Positions 16,064 to 24,989 of a stretch of DNA of 46,201 nucleotides are shown here, in pieces. Below the pieces are notes generated by a model. That model was not told the origin of the DNA. It saw only the letters and a program-made list of their open reading frames with translations, and made no database searches. Source of the stretch: Candidatus Firestoneibacteriota bacterium (lineage in GTDB: Bacteria > Oederibacteriota > D2-FULL-39-29). A program made the position numbers and the translations under genes. Every line of letters starts with the position of its first letter. Positions within the stretch are counted from its first letter, which is position 1. Location of the stretch: positions 1-46,201 of the forward strand of contig CAITEH010000062.1 of NCBI GenBank assembly GCA_903891415.1, given 5' to 3'.

Positions 16064-17778
16064 TTGACAAGTTCCCTTTGTACGATCTCTTTTACTTTTG
16101 AAAATAATTCTTCACGCTTTACCGCGAATTCTTCCCCTGTTTTCCGGAGTTTTATCTCAAAAAGCCCTTCATTTACTGTCTTGTTCCCTACGGTGATCCT
16201 TACCGGAATACCGATCAATTCAGCGTCCTTAAACTTAAAACCGGCGCTCATATCACGGTCATCAATGATCACTTCAACACCTTTGGCTTTAAATTCCTCG
16301 TAAATGGAATCCGCAAAAAGCTTGATCTTTTCGTCCTTATAATTTAGAGCCGTTATTATCACCTGATAAGGCGAGATAGCCATCGGCCAGATGATCCCGC
16401 TCGCGTCATTTCCCTGTTCTATTGCCGCGGCGATAACTCTTGCAAGGCCGATGCCGTAACACCCCATTACCATCAGTTTCCTCTTGCCGTCCTCATCAAG
16501 AAATTCCGCTTTCATTGACTTGCTGTACTTGGTCCCCAGTTTATACGTATGCCCGACCACAATGCCCTTTAAGCTCACAAGAGCGGACCCGCATTTCACG
16601 CAAAGGTCGCCTTCTTTGGGAACCCGCAGATCTAAAAATTTATTTATTTTAAAATCTCTGTCAAAATTGGCATTTGCATAGTGCATATCTTTTTCATTGG
16701 CGCCGGTCACAAAATTCCTGAGCTTGGAAACCGCATTATCGGCAAATATCTTCATGCCTGTGAGCCCTACCGGACCCGCAAATCCCACGGGGGCTTTTGA
16801 AAACTCCTCCACCTGCTGTGCTGTCATCATCACAAGCTCGGTTACCCCGAGAAATCTATGGAGTTTTATTTCATGTAATTCATCGTCACCCTTGACAAGA
16901 GCTGCCACAGGTTTTCCATCGGCCATATAAAGAAGAGTTTTGACAAGCTCGGATGCTTTTTTATTCAAGAAACCTGTCACCTGCTCAACAGTATGCTGCC
17001 CGGGAGTTGACACTTTTTCCAGCGGTTTTAATACTTCTTTTTCGTTTCCGCAAAAGGGTGAAGCTCCCTCCGCCTTTTCCCTGTCAGCGGCATAACCGCA
17101 GGCGGGGCAATTAATTAAAGTATCTTCTCCGGAAGCCGCCAGGGCCATAAACTCATGCGAAAAACTGCCGCCGATATTCCCGCTGTCAGCTTCCACCGCG
17201 CGAAAATTCAGGCCGCAGCGGCTAAATATTTTAATGTACGCTTCAAACATTTTTTTGTAGCTCTCTTCCGCGCACGGTTCATTGCGGTCAAAAGAATAGG
17301 CGTCTTTCATTACAAATTCACGGGAACGCATGACCCCGAACCTTGGACGTATCTCATCCCGGAATTTATTTCTTATTTGATAAAAATTCTTCGGCATATC
17401 CCTGTAGGATTTTATCTCGGTGCGGGCCAGGTCAGTGACCACCTCTTCATGAGTGGGGCCCAGGGCAAATTCCCTGTCCGCGCGGTCTTTAAGCCGCATA
17501 AGCTCCTTACCGTAAAGATTCCACCTGCCGGTTTCGTGCCAAAGCTCTGCAGGGGTCATAATAGGCATCAAGATCTCAAGAGCACCCGCCTTATCCATCT
17601 CTTCGCGGATAATATTCTCGATCTTGTAATAAATCTTAAACCCAAGAGGTAAAAAATTATAAAGCCCGGAAGCCACTTTCCTTATCAACCCTGCTTTTAT
17701 CATCAATTTATGGCTGGCTATTTCTGCTTCCGCCGGTACTTCCTTTAGTGTGGGTATTAACGCGCTGCTCCATCTCAT
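16060..17778 (-). CDS. proS: Prolyl-tRNA synthetase, bacterial type with editing insertion
   Basis: It charges tRNA-Pro. The length of 572 is typical of the bacterial form. Class II motifs are visible: TPAELWHETGRW, motif 2 RPRFGVMRSREFVMKDAYSFD and motif 3 GCYGIGLARVIAAAIEQ. A YbaK-type cis-editing domain is inserted between motifs 2 and 3 (about 225-400), and the anticodon-binding domain is C-terminal. It is the first gene of the proS/PP-loop/coaB/coaC set. The 215-base gap upstream has palindromic AT-rich sequence including TATACT on the minus strand (about 17826-17831) that could be a -10 element, without a convincing -35. Confidence 0.97.
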   Translation of the reverse strand: MRWSSALIPTLKEVPAEAEIASHKLMIKAGLIRKVASGLYNFLPLGFKIYYKIENIIREEMDKAGALEILMPIMTPAELWHETGRWNLYGKELMRLKDRADREFALGPTHEEVVTDLARTEIKSYRDMPKNFYQIRNKFRDEIRPRFGVMRSREFVMKDAYSFDRNEPCAEESYKKMFEAYIKIFSRCGLNFRAVEADSGNIGGSFSHEFMALAASGEDTLINCPACGYAADREKAEGASPFCGNEKEVLKPLEKVSTPGQHTVEQVTGFLNKKASELVKTLLYMADGKPVAALVKGDDELHEIKLHRFLGVTELVMMTAQQVEEFSKAPVGFAGPVGLTGMKIFADNAVSKLRNFVTGANEKDMHYANANFDRDFKINKFLDLRVPKEGDLCVKCGSALVSLKGIVVGHTYKLGTKYSKSMKAEFLDEDGKRKLMVMGCYGIGLARVIAAAIEQGNDASGIIWPMAISPYQVIITALNYKDEKIKLFADSIYEEFKAKGVEVIIDDRDMSAGFKFKDAELIGIPVRITVGNKTVNEGLFEIKLRKTGEEFAVKREELFSKVKEIVQRELVK

Positions 17779-17993
17779 TTTTGTTCTTCCTTTTCAATAA
17801 GTATTATTTTTGAATGTTATATAGTATACACTATATGGAGCTTATGTTCCATATCATTGAAATACCAAGGGTTTATAGGTCTTTTACCGTTTGGCCGGCC
17901 GGGACAGCACTATTTATTCCAATTTCCGGATTTTTTACGGTTTTTCATAAAAGATAACCCGCTGGTGCAAAAAAACGGCATTGGAGTAAACGG

Positions 17994-19655
17994 CTATTTT
18001 TTCTTTTTCTGTATACCGTCGCCTATCTTAAAAAATCCGGCAAGGGATATGGGGACTTTTCCTGTGACCGCTATTTCTCCCAGTATCGCTTTTGCCACTG
18101 CTTCCTGCGCAGAAGGAGAGGCACCGTAGGTGGCAAAGAACGGATCCATGGCTGCTATCTCAAAGACCCTGGAAGGGCTGTCAAAACTTACAAAAATAGA
18201 TCTTACCCCGGGATGCGCAATATAATAGCCGCTCATCAGGCTTCTTACATAAGGGCCGTGCATTCTCGGAGCCGACCAGCCCCATTGTATCGGAAAAAAT
18301 AACCCGGTAATTACAAGATCAAACTCTTTGTTCGCCACTCTATCGTACATCATCTCGGCGTCAGGATTGATGAAAGGGATCACCTCATAGCCGGCTTTGG
18401 TAAAGTACTTATTAAAGACCGAGGCATTGAACTCCTCTTCCCTGTTTGTGATAAGCACGCTTGCTATCTTCGCTCCCCTTTTAAGTTTGAGCGGAATAAT
18501 ATTTTTTGAATCCGAGATAAGCGTAATGGACTTCTCCGCAAGTTCTATTGCATCTTTTTTGAAAGGCGAAGCTTTGAAAATGTCAAGCCTCTTTTCTTTT
18601 TCTTCCCCGGTCATTTTCTTATGGAGCCCTATCTTGGCCTTTAACGTAAGGACCCTGGCCACTGAGACATCTATTTGCGCCTCGGTAATTCTCTTATCTT
18701 TTGCCGCCTTTTCAAAATAATCGACGATTTCCCCGACATGGAATACAAAAAGAAGAAGATCATTGCCGGCTTCGAAGGCCTGCAGGTATCTCTCCGGCCT
18801 TCTTTCATGCATGGCCGCTCCGCCCATATTAAGCGCATCGGTCACAATAACGCCCTTAAAACCCATTTTATTCCTGAGTATCCCCGTGGTCATATATTTA
18901 CTCAGGCACACGGGCCTCGGATTTTTCGGATCACCGCATTCCTTATCCATTGCCGGCATGGCAATACACGAGTTCATTATGGTCCACACCCCGCCGTCAA
19001 TAGCCGCTTGAAAAGTATAGCCGGATTTTTTCCACCATTCTTTTTCAGAAAGAAAATTGACCGAAGTTGTAGTATGCTGATCCCTGTCATCATAACCGTC
19101 ACCGGGAAAATGTTTCGCGCAAGCGCTCATACCGTGGTCCTGTATGCCTTTGATCTCGGCAACAGTCAATCTTGCTATCTGTTTCGGGTCTTCGCCTATG
19201 GAGGCAATAAGCCTTAAATGGTCCCTTATTGCGCAAATATCCACTATAGGGCTGAAAGTCCAGTTGTAACCCACTGCGAGATTTTCAACAGCAATGGCTT
19301 TTCCGAGCCTGTAGGCCAGGTCCTCGCTGTCTGCGGCCCCCAGTGCCATCTGACACTGGAATAAGGTGCCTTCTTTTATCCGGTCTCCGCCCCCGCGGTC
19401 CAGATCCCCTGTAATGAGCAGGGGTATGTTGGCTTTGGACTGAAGCGCTTCGGTAAATATGAAACTTTGTTCTTTGTTGCCTCCAAAATAGTGCCCCCCG
19501 GCAATATTGTATTTTTCAACCATCTCCCCGACTGTCAGGGGATTCGCGGAATCTGCAGAAAGTATCGGTAGAAGCAGCTGCCCGATCTTCTCTCTTAATG
19601 TAAGCTTTTTTAGAGTTTCCTTTACCCATATTTCAGCATCTTTATCGGCCTTCAT
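17994..19655 (-). CDS. Cytoplasmic glycoside hydrolase family 3 enzyme (NagZ/beta-glucosidase-like)
   Basis: The 553-residue protein has no signal peptide. The GH3 barrel covers about 15-345. The catalytic nucleophile is D273 in GVIVTDALNMGG. The loop KHFPGDGYDDRDQHTTT (181-197) corresponds to the KHFPGHG loop of NagZ-like enzymes, with Asp in place of one His. A GH3 C-terminal alpha/beta domain follows (about 365-530). Known members release terminal beta-linked GlcNAc or glucose. Which one here is open; the extra C-terminal domain argues for a bacterial beta-N-acetylhexosaminidase of the two-domain type or a glucosidase. It is the last gene of the glycan-degradation run. Confidence 0.9.
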   Translation of the reverse strand: MKADKDAEIWVKETLKKLTLREKIGQLLLPILSADSANPLTVGEMVEKYNIAGGHYFGGNKEQSFIFTEALQSKANIPLLITGDLDRGGGDRIKEGTLFQCQMALGAADSEDLAYRLGKAIAVENLAVGYNWTFSPIVDICAIRDHLRLIASIGEDPKQIARLTVAEIKGIQDHGMSACAKHFPGDGYDDRDQHTTTSVNFLSEKEWWKKSGYTFQAAIDGGVWTIMNSCIAMPAMDKECGDPKNPRPVCLSKYMTTGILRNKMGFKGVIVTDALNMGGAAMHERRPERYLQAFEAGNDLLLFVFHVGEIVDYFEKAAKDKRITEAQIDVSVARVLTLKAKIGLHKKMTGEEKEKRLDIFKASPFKKDAIELAEKSITLISDSKNIIPLKLKRGAKIASVLITNREEEFNASVFNKYFTKAGYEVIPFINPDAEMMYDRVANKEFDLVITGLFFPIQWGWSAPRMHGPYVRSLMSGYYIAHPGVRSIFVSFDSPSRVFEIAAMDPFFATYGASPSAQEAVAKAILGEIAVTGKVPISLAGFFKIGDGIQKKKK

Positions 19656-19714
19656 GACAAACCCCCTTTTATTAATTAGAAACAGTTTTAAATTCTTTTA
19701 CTTCTCTTTCCCGT

Positions 19715-20680
19715 TTACTGCAAGGTTTTCCAGTGAAAATCAATGACTCCCTCAATAGCGCCCACCCAGAATTTCCAGTCGTGTTTTCCGGGAGATTCAA
19801 GATATTTACAATTATAACCGTTTTTTTCCAGGCAGCTGTTCATTTTTTTATTTGCTGCCAGCAAACCGTCTTCTGTTCCGCAATGTAGGAATATGGAAGG
19901 AAGTTTTTCTTTTGCGTCAGCGCATTTTTTTATGCCGTTAAACAGATCCGTTGCTTCATATTTTTCACGATTCTGGTTGAAAGGGCCCAAAAGCGGAGTC
20001 ATCCATCTCTTGGCTCCTTCGCTTTCTTCGCTTAAATTAAAAAACGCTCCGCTCAGGCTGCTTATTGAGGCAAACATTTTTGGTTTAAGCAGCATATAAT
20101 GGAAAGCGCCAAAACCTCCCATGGAAAAGCCCGTTATCATCCTCTGCGCGGGATTTACCCGGTAATACTTGTCCAGACAGGGAATGAATTCATCAAAAAA
20201 GAAGGTCGTAAAGAGTGATTTCACGGGTGGAAGCTTGGGCGCGCCTTTTTTCTTTTCTTCATTGCTATAATCTTTCTGTAAATTGGCCGAATCCAGATAC
20301 CAGGACCCTTTGTCTCCATCCAGGCAGGTGACGATCATGGGCTTGGTCTTTAAAGCTTTGCGAAGCGGGCCCATTTCACTGAAAGTACCATAAGGAGCTG
20401 ACGCGCCGTGAAGCGTATAAAGTATCGGATATTTTTTTTCCGGATTGGCCTTATATTCCGGAGGTAAAATTACGATAACCTTTATTTCTCTGTCCATGCT
20501 TTTTGAAAATACGCTGAACTTTTCAAGAGTACAGCCTTCACCGGAAACGTCCGACTCAACGGCCGTACGGTCTTTATCTTTTGCCGCCATTTTTACCGCC
20601 TCTGCACCAGCATTTAACGCCAGTATCACGAAAAAACAAAAGATCATTGTTGCCATATTCTTCACGCGCATTAGCTCCAC
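19715..20680 (-). CDS. Secreted carbohydrate-esterase-like alpha/beta hydrolase (esterase D/CE1 type)
   Basis: An N-terminal signal peptide covers about 1-27. The alpha/beta-hydrolase core shows YPILYTLHGAS, the nucleophile S186 in GFSMGGFGAFHY, the acid D271 in CGTEDG and H300 in SPGKHDWKFW, giving a complete Ser-Asp-His triad. The family includes feruloyl and acetyl-xylan esterases (CE1) and S-formylglutathione hydrolases. Export and neighbouring glycosidases favour deacylation of hemicellulose. The start listed is a GTG with GGAGG four bases upstream; an ATG nine bases further in is an alternative and leaves the signal peptide intact. Confidence 0.9.
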   Translation of the reverse strand: MELMRVKNMATMIFCFFVILALNAGAEAVKMAAKDKDRTAVESDVSGEGCTLEKFSVFSKSMDREIKVIVILPPEYKANPEKKYPILYTLHGASAPYGTFSEMGPLRKALKTKPMIVTCLDGDKGSWYLDSANLQKDYSNEEKKKGAPKLPPVKSLFTTFFFDEFIPCLDKYYRVNPAQRMITGFSMGGFGAFHYMLLKPKMFASISSLSGAFFNLSEESEGAKRWMTPLLGPFNQNREKYEATDLFNGIKKCADAKEKLPSIFLHCGTEDGLLAANKKMNSCLEKNGYNCKYLESPGKHDWKFWVGAIEGVIDFHWKTLQ

Positions 20681-20722
20681 TTTTCCTCCGTATTAACATA
20701 ATTTACTTCATGCCGGTAAAGT

Positions 20723-22003
20723 TCACTCTATAACAAATTGAGGACTGCCGCTGACTTTTAACTTTATTTTTCCGTCTTCCGCGGCTAAGATCCGTTTCAC
20801 GCCCATTTTATCAATAACTGCCGCGCCGGTGCCGCTCACCTTAATTTCTTTTTCCTCGGCATCATCATTTAAGGTCCAGGCCATAAGGATACTTTTCCCG
20901 TTAGTTCCTTTGAACTCATATTCATAGAATCCCTGAACACCGTCGGATATTGCCTTAATAAAATCAGGAGGGTCTCCCAATAGTTCTATCATAACTTTTG
21001 TCGCCATTGCCTGTTTTCTCCATCTCTTATCAGGCGTGAAAAACCCGAAGGTCCGCTTTGAATTATCGTTACTGAAAATTATGTCGGTTACGTACATGAC
21101 CTGGACCTGTACAATGCCGCGCGAGGAAGCCAGCGCGAAAAGCCTTATAAGAAAGTCCGCCTGCTGGTCTTCATCCCTGACATTTCCGTTATTCGGGTAG
21201 TCCAGCGGATAACCGACTTCGGTATACCAGATGGGCTGGTTGTTCCCATTTTGTTTGAGCTCCCCCCTTAATTTCTCAAGTGCCTCAAATAGCCCAACCT
21301 TTTCAGGAGCCCGGGGAGTGGTATAGGGATGTATCCCTGCTATGTCATAATATTTACTGCCGCCTATTTTGTTTATGTCTTTGATGAACTTAAACCAGCC
21401 AAAATATTTTATTTTTTCGAACATCCCGTCAGGTTTCGGCCCGGTAGTAGATTTCCATATGCCGCCTGCGGTATTAAAACCTATCACCTGAATATCTTTG
21501 TTCAGGGCCTTTATCTCTTCATAAGCGATCTTTAAAAGCTCGTAGTAGCATTCGTCCCGGAGCTTTCCGGGAGGCGTATCCAGGTGGTCAATATTCGGTT
21601 CGTTCCAGACTTCTATATATTCCACCGGCACGGGTTTGACGGAGGAGTTCTCTTTCCAAAGCGTGCCGTTCGCGCCGTATCTTAAAACTGTGTTATTAAC
21701 AAGCTCCCGCCAGGTTTTCATATCGTTCTTCTGCGCTATTTCCCTCTGCCTGTAGTCCCCGACGAACGGGACACAGTGGATCCCTTTTTTGGCCGCTTCA
21801 AGAATACATTTATCGGCTTCTTTGGACGGCATCGGGCCGCCAACTCTAAGCCATTTTATCCCGGCCTTATCAATATCGCTTATATGCTCAATAAGGGTCT
21901 CTCCCCAGCCATAAAGCGCAAAAAACCCCGGGTTCTTTTTTGTTTGCGCTGCCGCAAATATTGAGGAAAAAACCATTGCAATTATTATTAATCTTATTTT
22001 CAT
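20723..22003 (-). CDS. Secreted clan GH-A glycoside hydrolase (GH39/GH5-like)
   Basis: It has a signal peptide (residues 1-19, cut after AAA). The TIM-barrel part has the acid/base Glu E135 in IEVWNEPN and the nucleophile E262 in WYTEVGYP, the standard pair of clan GH-A at strands 4 and 7. IAGIHPYTTP lies between them as in GH39-type enzymes. A beta-sandwich tail covers about 345-426. The substrate is unknown; xylosidase and beta-glycosidase activities occur in related families. It sits 11 bases downstream of the SGNH esterase gene. Confidence 0.85.
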   Translation of the reverse strand: MKIRLIIIAMVFSSIFAAAQTKKNPGFFALYGWGETLIEHISDIDKAGIKWLRVGGPMPSKEADKCILEAAKKGIHCVPFVGDYRQREIAQKNDMKTWRELVNNTVLRYGANGTLWKENSSVKPVPVEYIEVWNEPNIDHLDTPPGKLRDECYYELLKIAYEEIKALNKDIQVIGFNTAGGIWKSTTGPKPDGMFEKIKYFGWFKFIKDINKIGGSKYYDIAGIHPYTTPRAPEKVGLFEALEKLRGELKQNGNNQPIWYTEVGYPLDYPNNGNVRDEDQQADFLIRLFALASSRGIVQVQVMYVTDIIFSNDNSKRTFGFFTPDKRWRKQAMATKVMIELLGDPPDFIKAISDGVQGFYEYEFKGTNGKSILMAWTLNDDAEEKEIKVSGTGAAVIDKMGVKRILAAEDGKIKLKVSGSPQFVIE

Positions 22004-22014
22004 CTTAACCTAGC

Positions 22015-22779
22015 TTACCGCTTGCTTAAAATATTTTCATAAATTTCACCGTATTTTTTAAATGTCAGATAGTTCCTAAGCGCATAGCCGTTGCTTTTCA
22101 AGGCCTCAGCATTCCAGTCCTCTGTTTTTCCGCCTGCCGTAGGATGACAGCCGTCAACTTTACTGATGAGAGTACCGTCCCAATCTTCAGGCCTTCTTTT
22201 TAAAACTTCAGCATAGTAATCAACAAGCGGTATTTGCAGCTCATTTGCCACGGCTATTATCGCGGCGTTGAACTCATTTACTTTTTCCTGCCAGTTCCTT
22301 CTCGGCGGAATAGTGGATAAAAGCACCACGGTCCCGTTATCCAGGCATTTCTTAATTACGGCCGTCATTTCTTCGGCAAATTTCCTGTCTTTAACGCTTC
22401 CCCGTTCAATATCATTTGTGCCGAACATTATTATTGCAGTTTCGGGATCATGCATGGCAAGTACCTTGTCTATTACCTGCAGCCCGTTACGCACGCTCCA
22501 GCCGATCACGTTTCCGTTATCTTTCCCTTTCCATTTCCAGCATTCGGGAGAGATATAGCTGATAAGTTTCTTTGTGTCAATATCGCCGCAGTTTGCCACC
22601 CCGTCCTTGATGGGTTCCCAGAAATGGCTAGAATAAGTGATACTATCCCCGTAAAGCGCTACCGTCCCCGGTTTTCCCTTAAAATTCTTGTGGATACCGG
22701 ACATCGGTTTGATCCAGGCTTCTTCGGCAAAGAATGTTGAACAAAATAACACCGCGAGTACCGTGATTTTTATCTTCAT
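22015..22779 (-). CDS. Secreted SGNH/GDSL esterase
   Basis: Start placed at the ATG at 22779 (MKIKITVLAVLFCSTFFAEE), where a signal peptide begins and AAGG lies upstream; the frame is open to 22842 but the added residues are basic and lack export character. The product has 254 residues. Block I is VALYGDSITYS (catalytic Ser), block III GTNDIERG and block V DGCHPTAGG (catalytic Asp and His). Such enzymes deacetylate polysaccharides or short esters. With the adjacent CE1-type esterase it gives the run two deacylating enzymes. Confidence 0.9.
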   Translation of the reverse strand: MKIKITVLAVLFCSTFFAEEAWIKPMSGIHKNFKGKPGTVALYGDSITYSSHFWEPIKDGVANCGDIDTKKLISYISPECWKWKGKDNGNVIGWSVRNGLQVIDKVLAMHDPETAIIMFGTNDIERGSVKDRKFAEEMTAVIKKCLDNGTVVLLSTIPPRRNWQEKVNEFNAAIIAVANELQIPLVDYYAEVLKRRPEDWDGTLISKVDGCHPTAGGKTEDWNAEALKSNGYALRNYLTFKKYGEIYENILSKR

Positions 22780-22881
22780 AAGCCGCCTTCTTCCCTTGTT
22801 TAACCGGGTCAAATATCGTAAAAACTTTTTGCGCCCGCGCAATAAATTTTATTCCGGTTGTTTATTATTTTACAGTTTTTT

Positions 22882-23868
22882 TTATACCGCCTTACGGCAA
22901 TATTCGTTCAGAAGCTTTAAATACAGCTTATAATTCTCAAAAGAAACTGCAGGCGGGGTCTGGTGGTCAACGCTCGGAATGAAGCCGCCCTGTTTCATAA
23001 CCGGAAGAATTCTTTCGAACTCCTCGCGGAGTTTCTTTTCACCCAGATGCATTATCATTTTATCAAACCCGCCGACAAATCTAATCTTCGGATAGATTTT
23101 TCTCAAACTGACAATGTCCACTCCCGCTTGCTTTTCTAATGGTAAAAAACCGTCCACACCCGTCCGCAGGAACCATGGAACCAGGTCTTTAATGTTTCCG
23201 TCGGTATCGACTATGGTAACTATATTATTCTTTTTTAATTCAGGAACTATCTGCTTATAGAACGGGGCTATAAACTCGTTGAACATGTCCTCAGAAATCA
23301 TAGGGCCTTTATTGTAGGACATATCTTCAGCAAAGGTCATAAAGTCCGGTTCGCAAACATTCATCATTTGTTTAATAACTTTTTTGTGATGGGCAAGGAG
23401 GTCATTATTTATCTCGTTCATTAACTCCGGATTATCATAGAAAGCACAAAGGTGGTTTTCTATTCCGAGCAAAATACGCGGCCACCAGAAGAAACCCTCC
23501 AGGGTCAGCCAGATAGAAAGTTCTCCTTTTTTCTGCTCTTTTCCCCAACTTTCCAAAAGTTTTACATCAAAAGCTTCTTCCTGATAAAGATAGGCTTTAT
23601 ATTTCTTATAGTCCTCACGGGTAATTATGGCCGGTTTTCCTTCCTCCTGACGGGGGTAGTTTTTAATCCTGGGCCGGACCCAGCATTGATTTAACCTGTC
23701 AAGACCAAAATAGTCTCTTATCTCCCATTCGGTAACGCAATTCCCTGGCAAGCCTTCGGTCTTCCATCTATCAGTGGTTTTTTCCCACCAGGACGCCCAT
23801 TCCACAACCGGAACACGGTCCACGGGTTTAAAATTCAGCGCGTTCACTATTCTTTCCCTGTTTTTCAT
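22882..23868 (-). CDS. Uroporphyrinogen-decarboxylase-like protein (URO-D superfamily)
   Basis: The 328-residue single-domain TIM barrel starts with the typical RERIVNALNFKPVDRVPVVEWAS. MTFAEDMSYNKGPMISEDMFNEF and VDTDGNIKDLVPWFLRTGVDGFLPLE follow, hallmarks of the catabolic URO-D branch (CmuA/MtaA-like). It lacks haem-pathway neighbours, so it is not HemE. Relatives transfer methyl groups to or from corrinoid proteins, but no corrinoid-binding gene is nearby. The function is unknown. It leads the glycan-degradation run and has a paralogue at 32471-33589. Confidence 0.85.
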   Translation of the reverse strand: MKNRERIVNALNFKPVDRVPVVEWASWWEKTTDRWKTEGLPGNCVTEWEIRDYFGLDRLNQCWVRPRIKNYPRQEEGKPAIITREDYKKYKAYLYQEEAFDVKLLESWGKEQKKGELSIWLTLEGFFWWPRILLGIENHLCAFYDNPELMNEINNDLLAHHKKVIKQMMNVCEPDFMTFAEDMSYNKGPMISEDMFNEFIAPFYKQIVPELKKNNIVTIVDTDGNIKDLVPWFLRTGVDGFLPLEKQAGVDIVSLRKIYPKIRFVGGFDKMIMHLGEKKLREEFERILPVMKQGGFIPSVDHQTPPAVSFENYKLYLKLLNEYCRKAV

Positions 23869-23910
23869 TATATCCTCTTTTTCTCTGAAGTACTCAGGTT
23901 TATTATGCAG

Positions 23911-24068
23911 GCGGTTTTGAAAACCATGGGCGTTCGAGCCCGTGGATAAAAAAACCGCGATAAATGTCGCCTCTTATCATAAGAGGATTCCAAAGGATGA
24001 TACTCCTTTGGCTTGGGTGATAACCCAAGTTAAAAAGGCGCCACGTCCGTAAGGGCGTGGAGTTTCAC
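23911..24068 (+). mobile_element. Array of five hairpins: IS200/IS605-type non-autonomous element or structured RNA
   Basis: Five hairpins follow each other with almost no spacer. H1 is GCGGTTTT/AAAACCGC (23911-23918/23951-23958) enclosing CCATGGGC/GCCCGTGG. H2 is CCTCTTA-TCA-TAAGAGG (23970-23986). H3 is CCAAAGGA/TCCTTTGG (23990-24011). H4 is CTTGGGT/ACCCAAG (24012-24029). H5 is CCACGTCC-GTAA-GGGCGTGG (24041-24060), with a GNRA-type loop. It is followed directly by AGTTTCAC. A CGCC/GGCG pair could close H2-H4 into a junction. A terminal hairpin plus a TTCAC-like end is what the right end of IS200/IS605 elements looks like, and H1 could be the left end. No transposase or TnpB gene is present. 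Confidence 0.55.
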
Positions 24069-24073
24069 TCACC

Positions 24074-24105
24074 TTGTAGAATTTTGCAAGTTAATTGTGT
24101 ATAAT
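24074..24105 (+). promoter_or_regulatory. Candidate promoter for the 24266 gene
   Basis: A perfect TATAAT lies at 24100-24105. The best upstream match is TTGTAG at 24074-24079, but the 20-base spacing is long, so the -35 is doubtful. It would give a 5' untranslated leader of about 150 bases. The site starts right after the hairpin array. Confidence 0.3.
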
Positions 24106-24265
24106 TGTAGCATAGAACTTGAACTTTTTCATTTAAAAAGCTACTAAGTTAATAAATAAGCGGTCTTTTGCGCTTTAACTTTTTAAATTTAATAAGCATT
24201 GATTTTTTGTTGTTCTAGCTTTAATTGTTTAATCAGCAATCAGTAATTGCATTCCGGAGGTATTT

Positions 24266-24949
24266 ATGAAAAAACTTTTACTTTTGGCGGCGGTGACAGT
24301 GCTTTTTTCGAGTACTGCTTATGGCCTGACCTACCAGCAGGCGCAGGCAAATGCCATGACCTGCGTGGAACTGCTGAAATTTTCCGCGGAACTCACTTCT
24401 CTTTCAATAAACGACTTCATACTGAGATCAAAAAATGTTGTTTTTGATAAGAACGGTTCCATCTATATTATCGAAAAATCCCTGGGAAATATCAAATTCA
24501 GATACCTGGATAAAAATAAGGCACCTATCTCCGGTAAGAATCTTTCTGAAACCTATGAAAACTCCCGCAAAAACGCCGCTTTTGTTGAAGTAGAGTTGTT
24601 AAATAAGCTTCTCTATTCCGCTAAACTGACCGTTACTTATGAAAATCCGGAGGAAAAGCATAAAAACCTTTTTCTGGAGGGCACCGTGACGGTAAAAAGC
24701 GGAAAAGATGAGGTTAATTACAGCATCATTGAAAAAGTCCTGGTCAAAGAACTGACTATTTCCGGCACGCTGCTTGCCGGAGGCGTTTTAAAAAGCGGGG
24801 ACAAATTCAAGGACATGATCACTATAGATTTTTCCAAAGATGTATTGAATTCAAACGTAGACAAAGCCAAACCGGTAGATTCCTTTTCTTTTAATACCAA
24901 AAAACGCAGCCAAAAGATAGATAATTTAAAAGCCCTTCTGTCCAGATAA
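24266..24949 (+). CDS. Small exported protein of unknown function
   Basis: A signal peptide is clear (MKKLLLLAAVTVLFSSTAYG), and GGAGG lies five bases before the ATG. The mature part of about 207 residues is mixed alpha/beta. Its beta-rich central portion (SIYIIEKSLGNIKFRYL ... TVTYENPEEKHKNLFLEGTVTVKSGKDEV) resembles generic periplasmic or outer-membrane lipoprotein-carrier-like folds, but no family is recognised. It is monocistronic, bounded by its own leader and a strong terminator. Confidence 0.85.
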   Translation: MKKLLLLAAVTVLFSSTAYGLTYQQAQANAMTCVELLKFSAELTSLSINDFILRSKNVVFDKNGSIYIIEKSLGNIKFRYLDKNKAPISGKNLSETYENSRKNAAFVEVELLNKLLYSAKLTVTYENPEEKHKNLFLEGTVTVKSGKDEVNYSIIEKVLVKELTISGTLLAGGVLKSGDKFKDMITIDFSKDVLNSNVDKAKPVDSFSFNTKKRSQKIDNLKALLSR

Positions 24950-24952
24950 ATT

Positions 24953-24988
24953 AAAAAGGTGCCGGCCGCCCGCGGCCGGCACCTTTTT
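24953..24988. terminator. Strong bidirectional intrinsic terminator
   Basis: A perfect 16-bp stem (AAAAAGGTGCCGGCCG, 24953-24968, with 24973-24988) and a CCCG loop carry A-runs on the left and T-runs on the right. It can therefore stop the plus-strand gene ending at 24949 and the minus-strand aldolase operon whose last gene ends at 24990. Confidence 0.93.
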
Positions 24989-24989
24989 G

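Noticed and set aside
22780-22842. Longer start of the SGNH esterase
   Set aside because: The extra 21 residues are very basic and precede a perfect signal peptide that begins at 22779 with its own ribosome-binding site.
23869-24265. Cobalamin riboswitch upstream of the URO-D-like gene
   Set aside because: The B12-box and other conserved blocks are missing on both strands; the hairpins fit a transposon-end-like or other structured element better.
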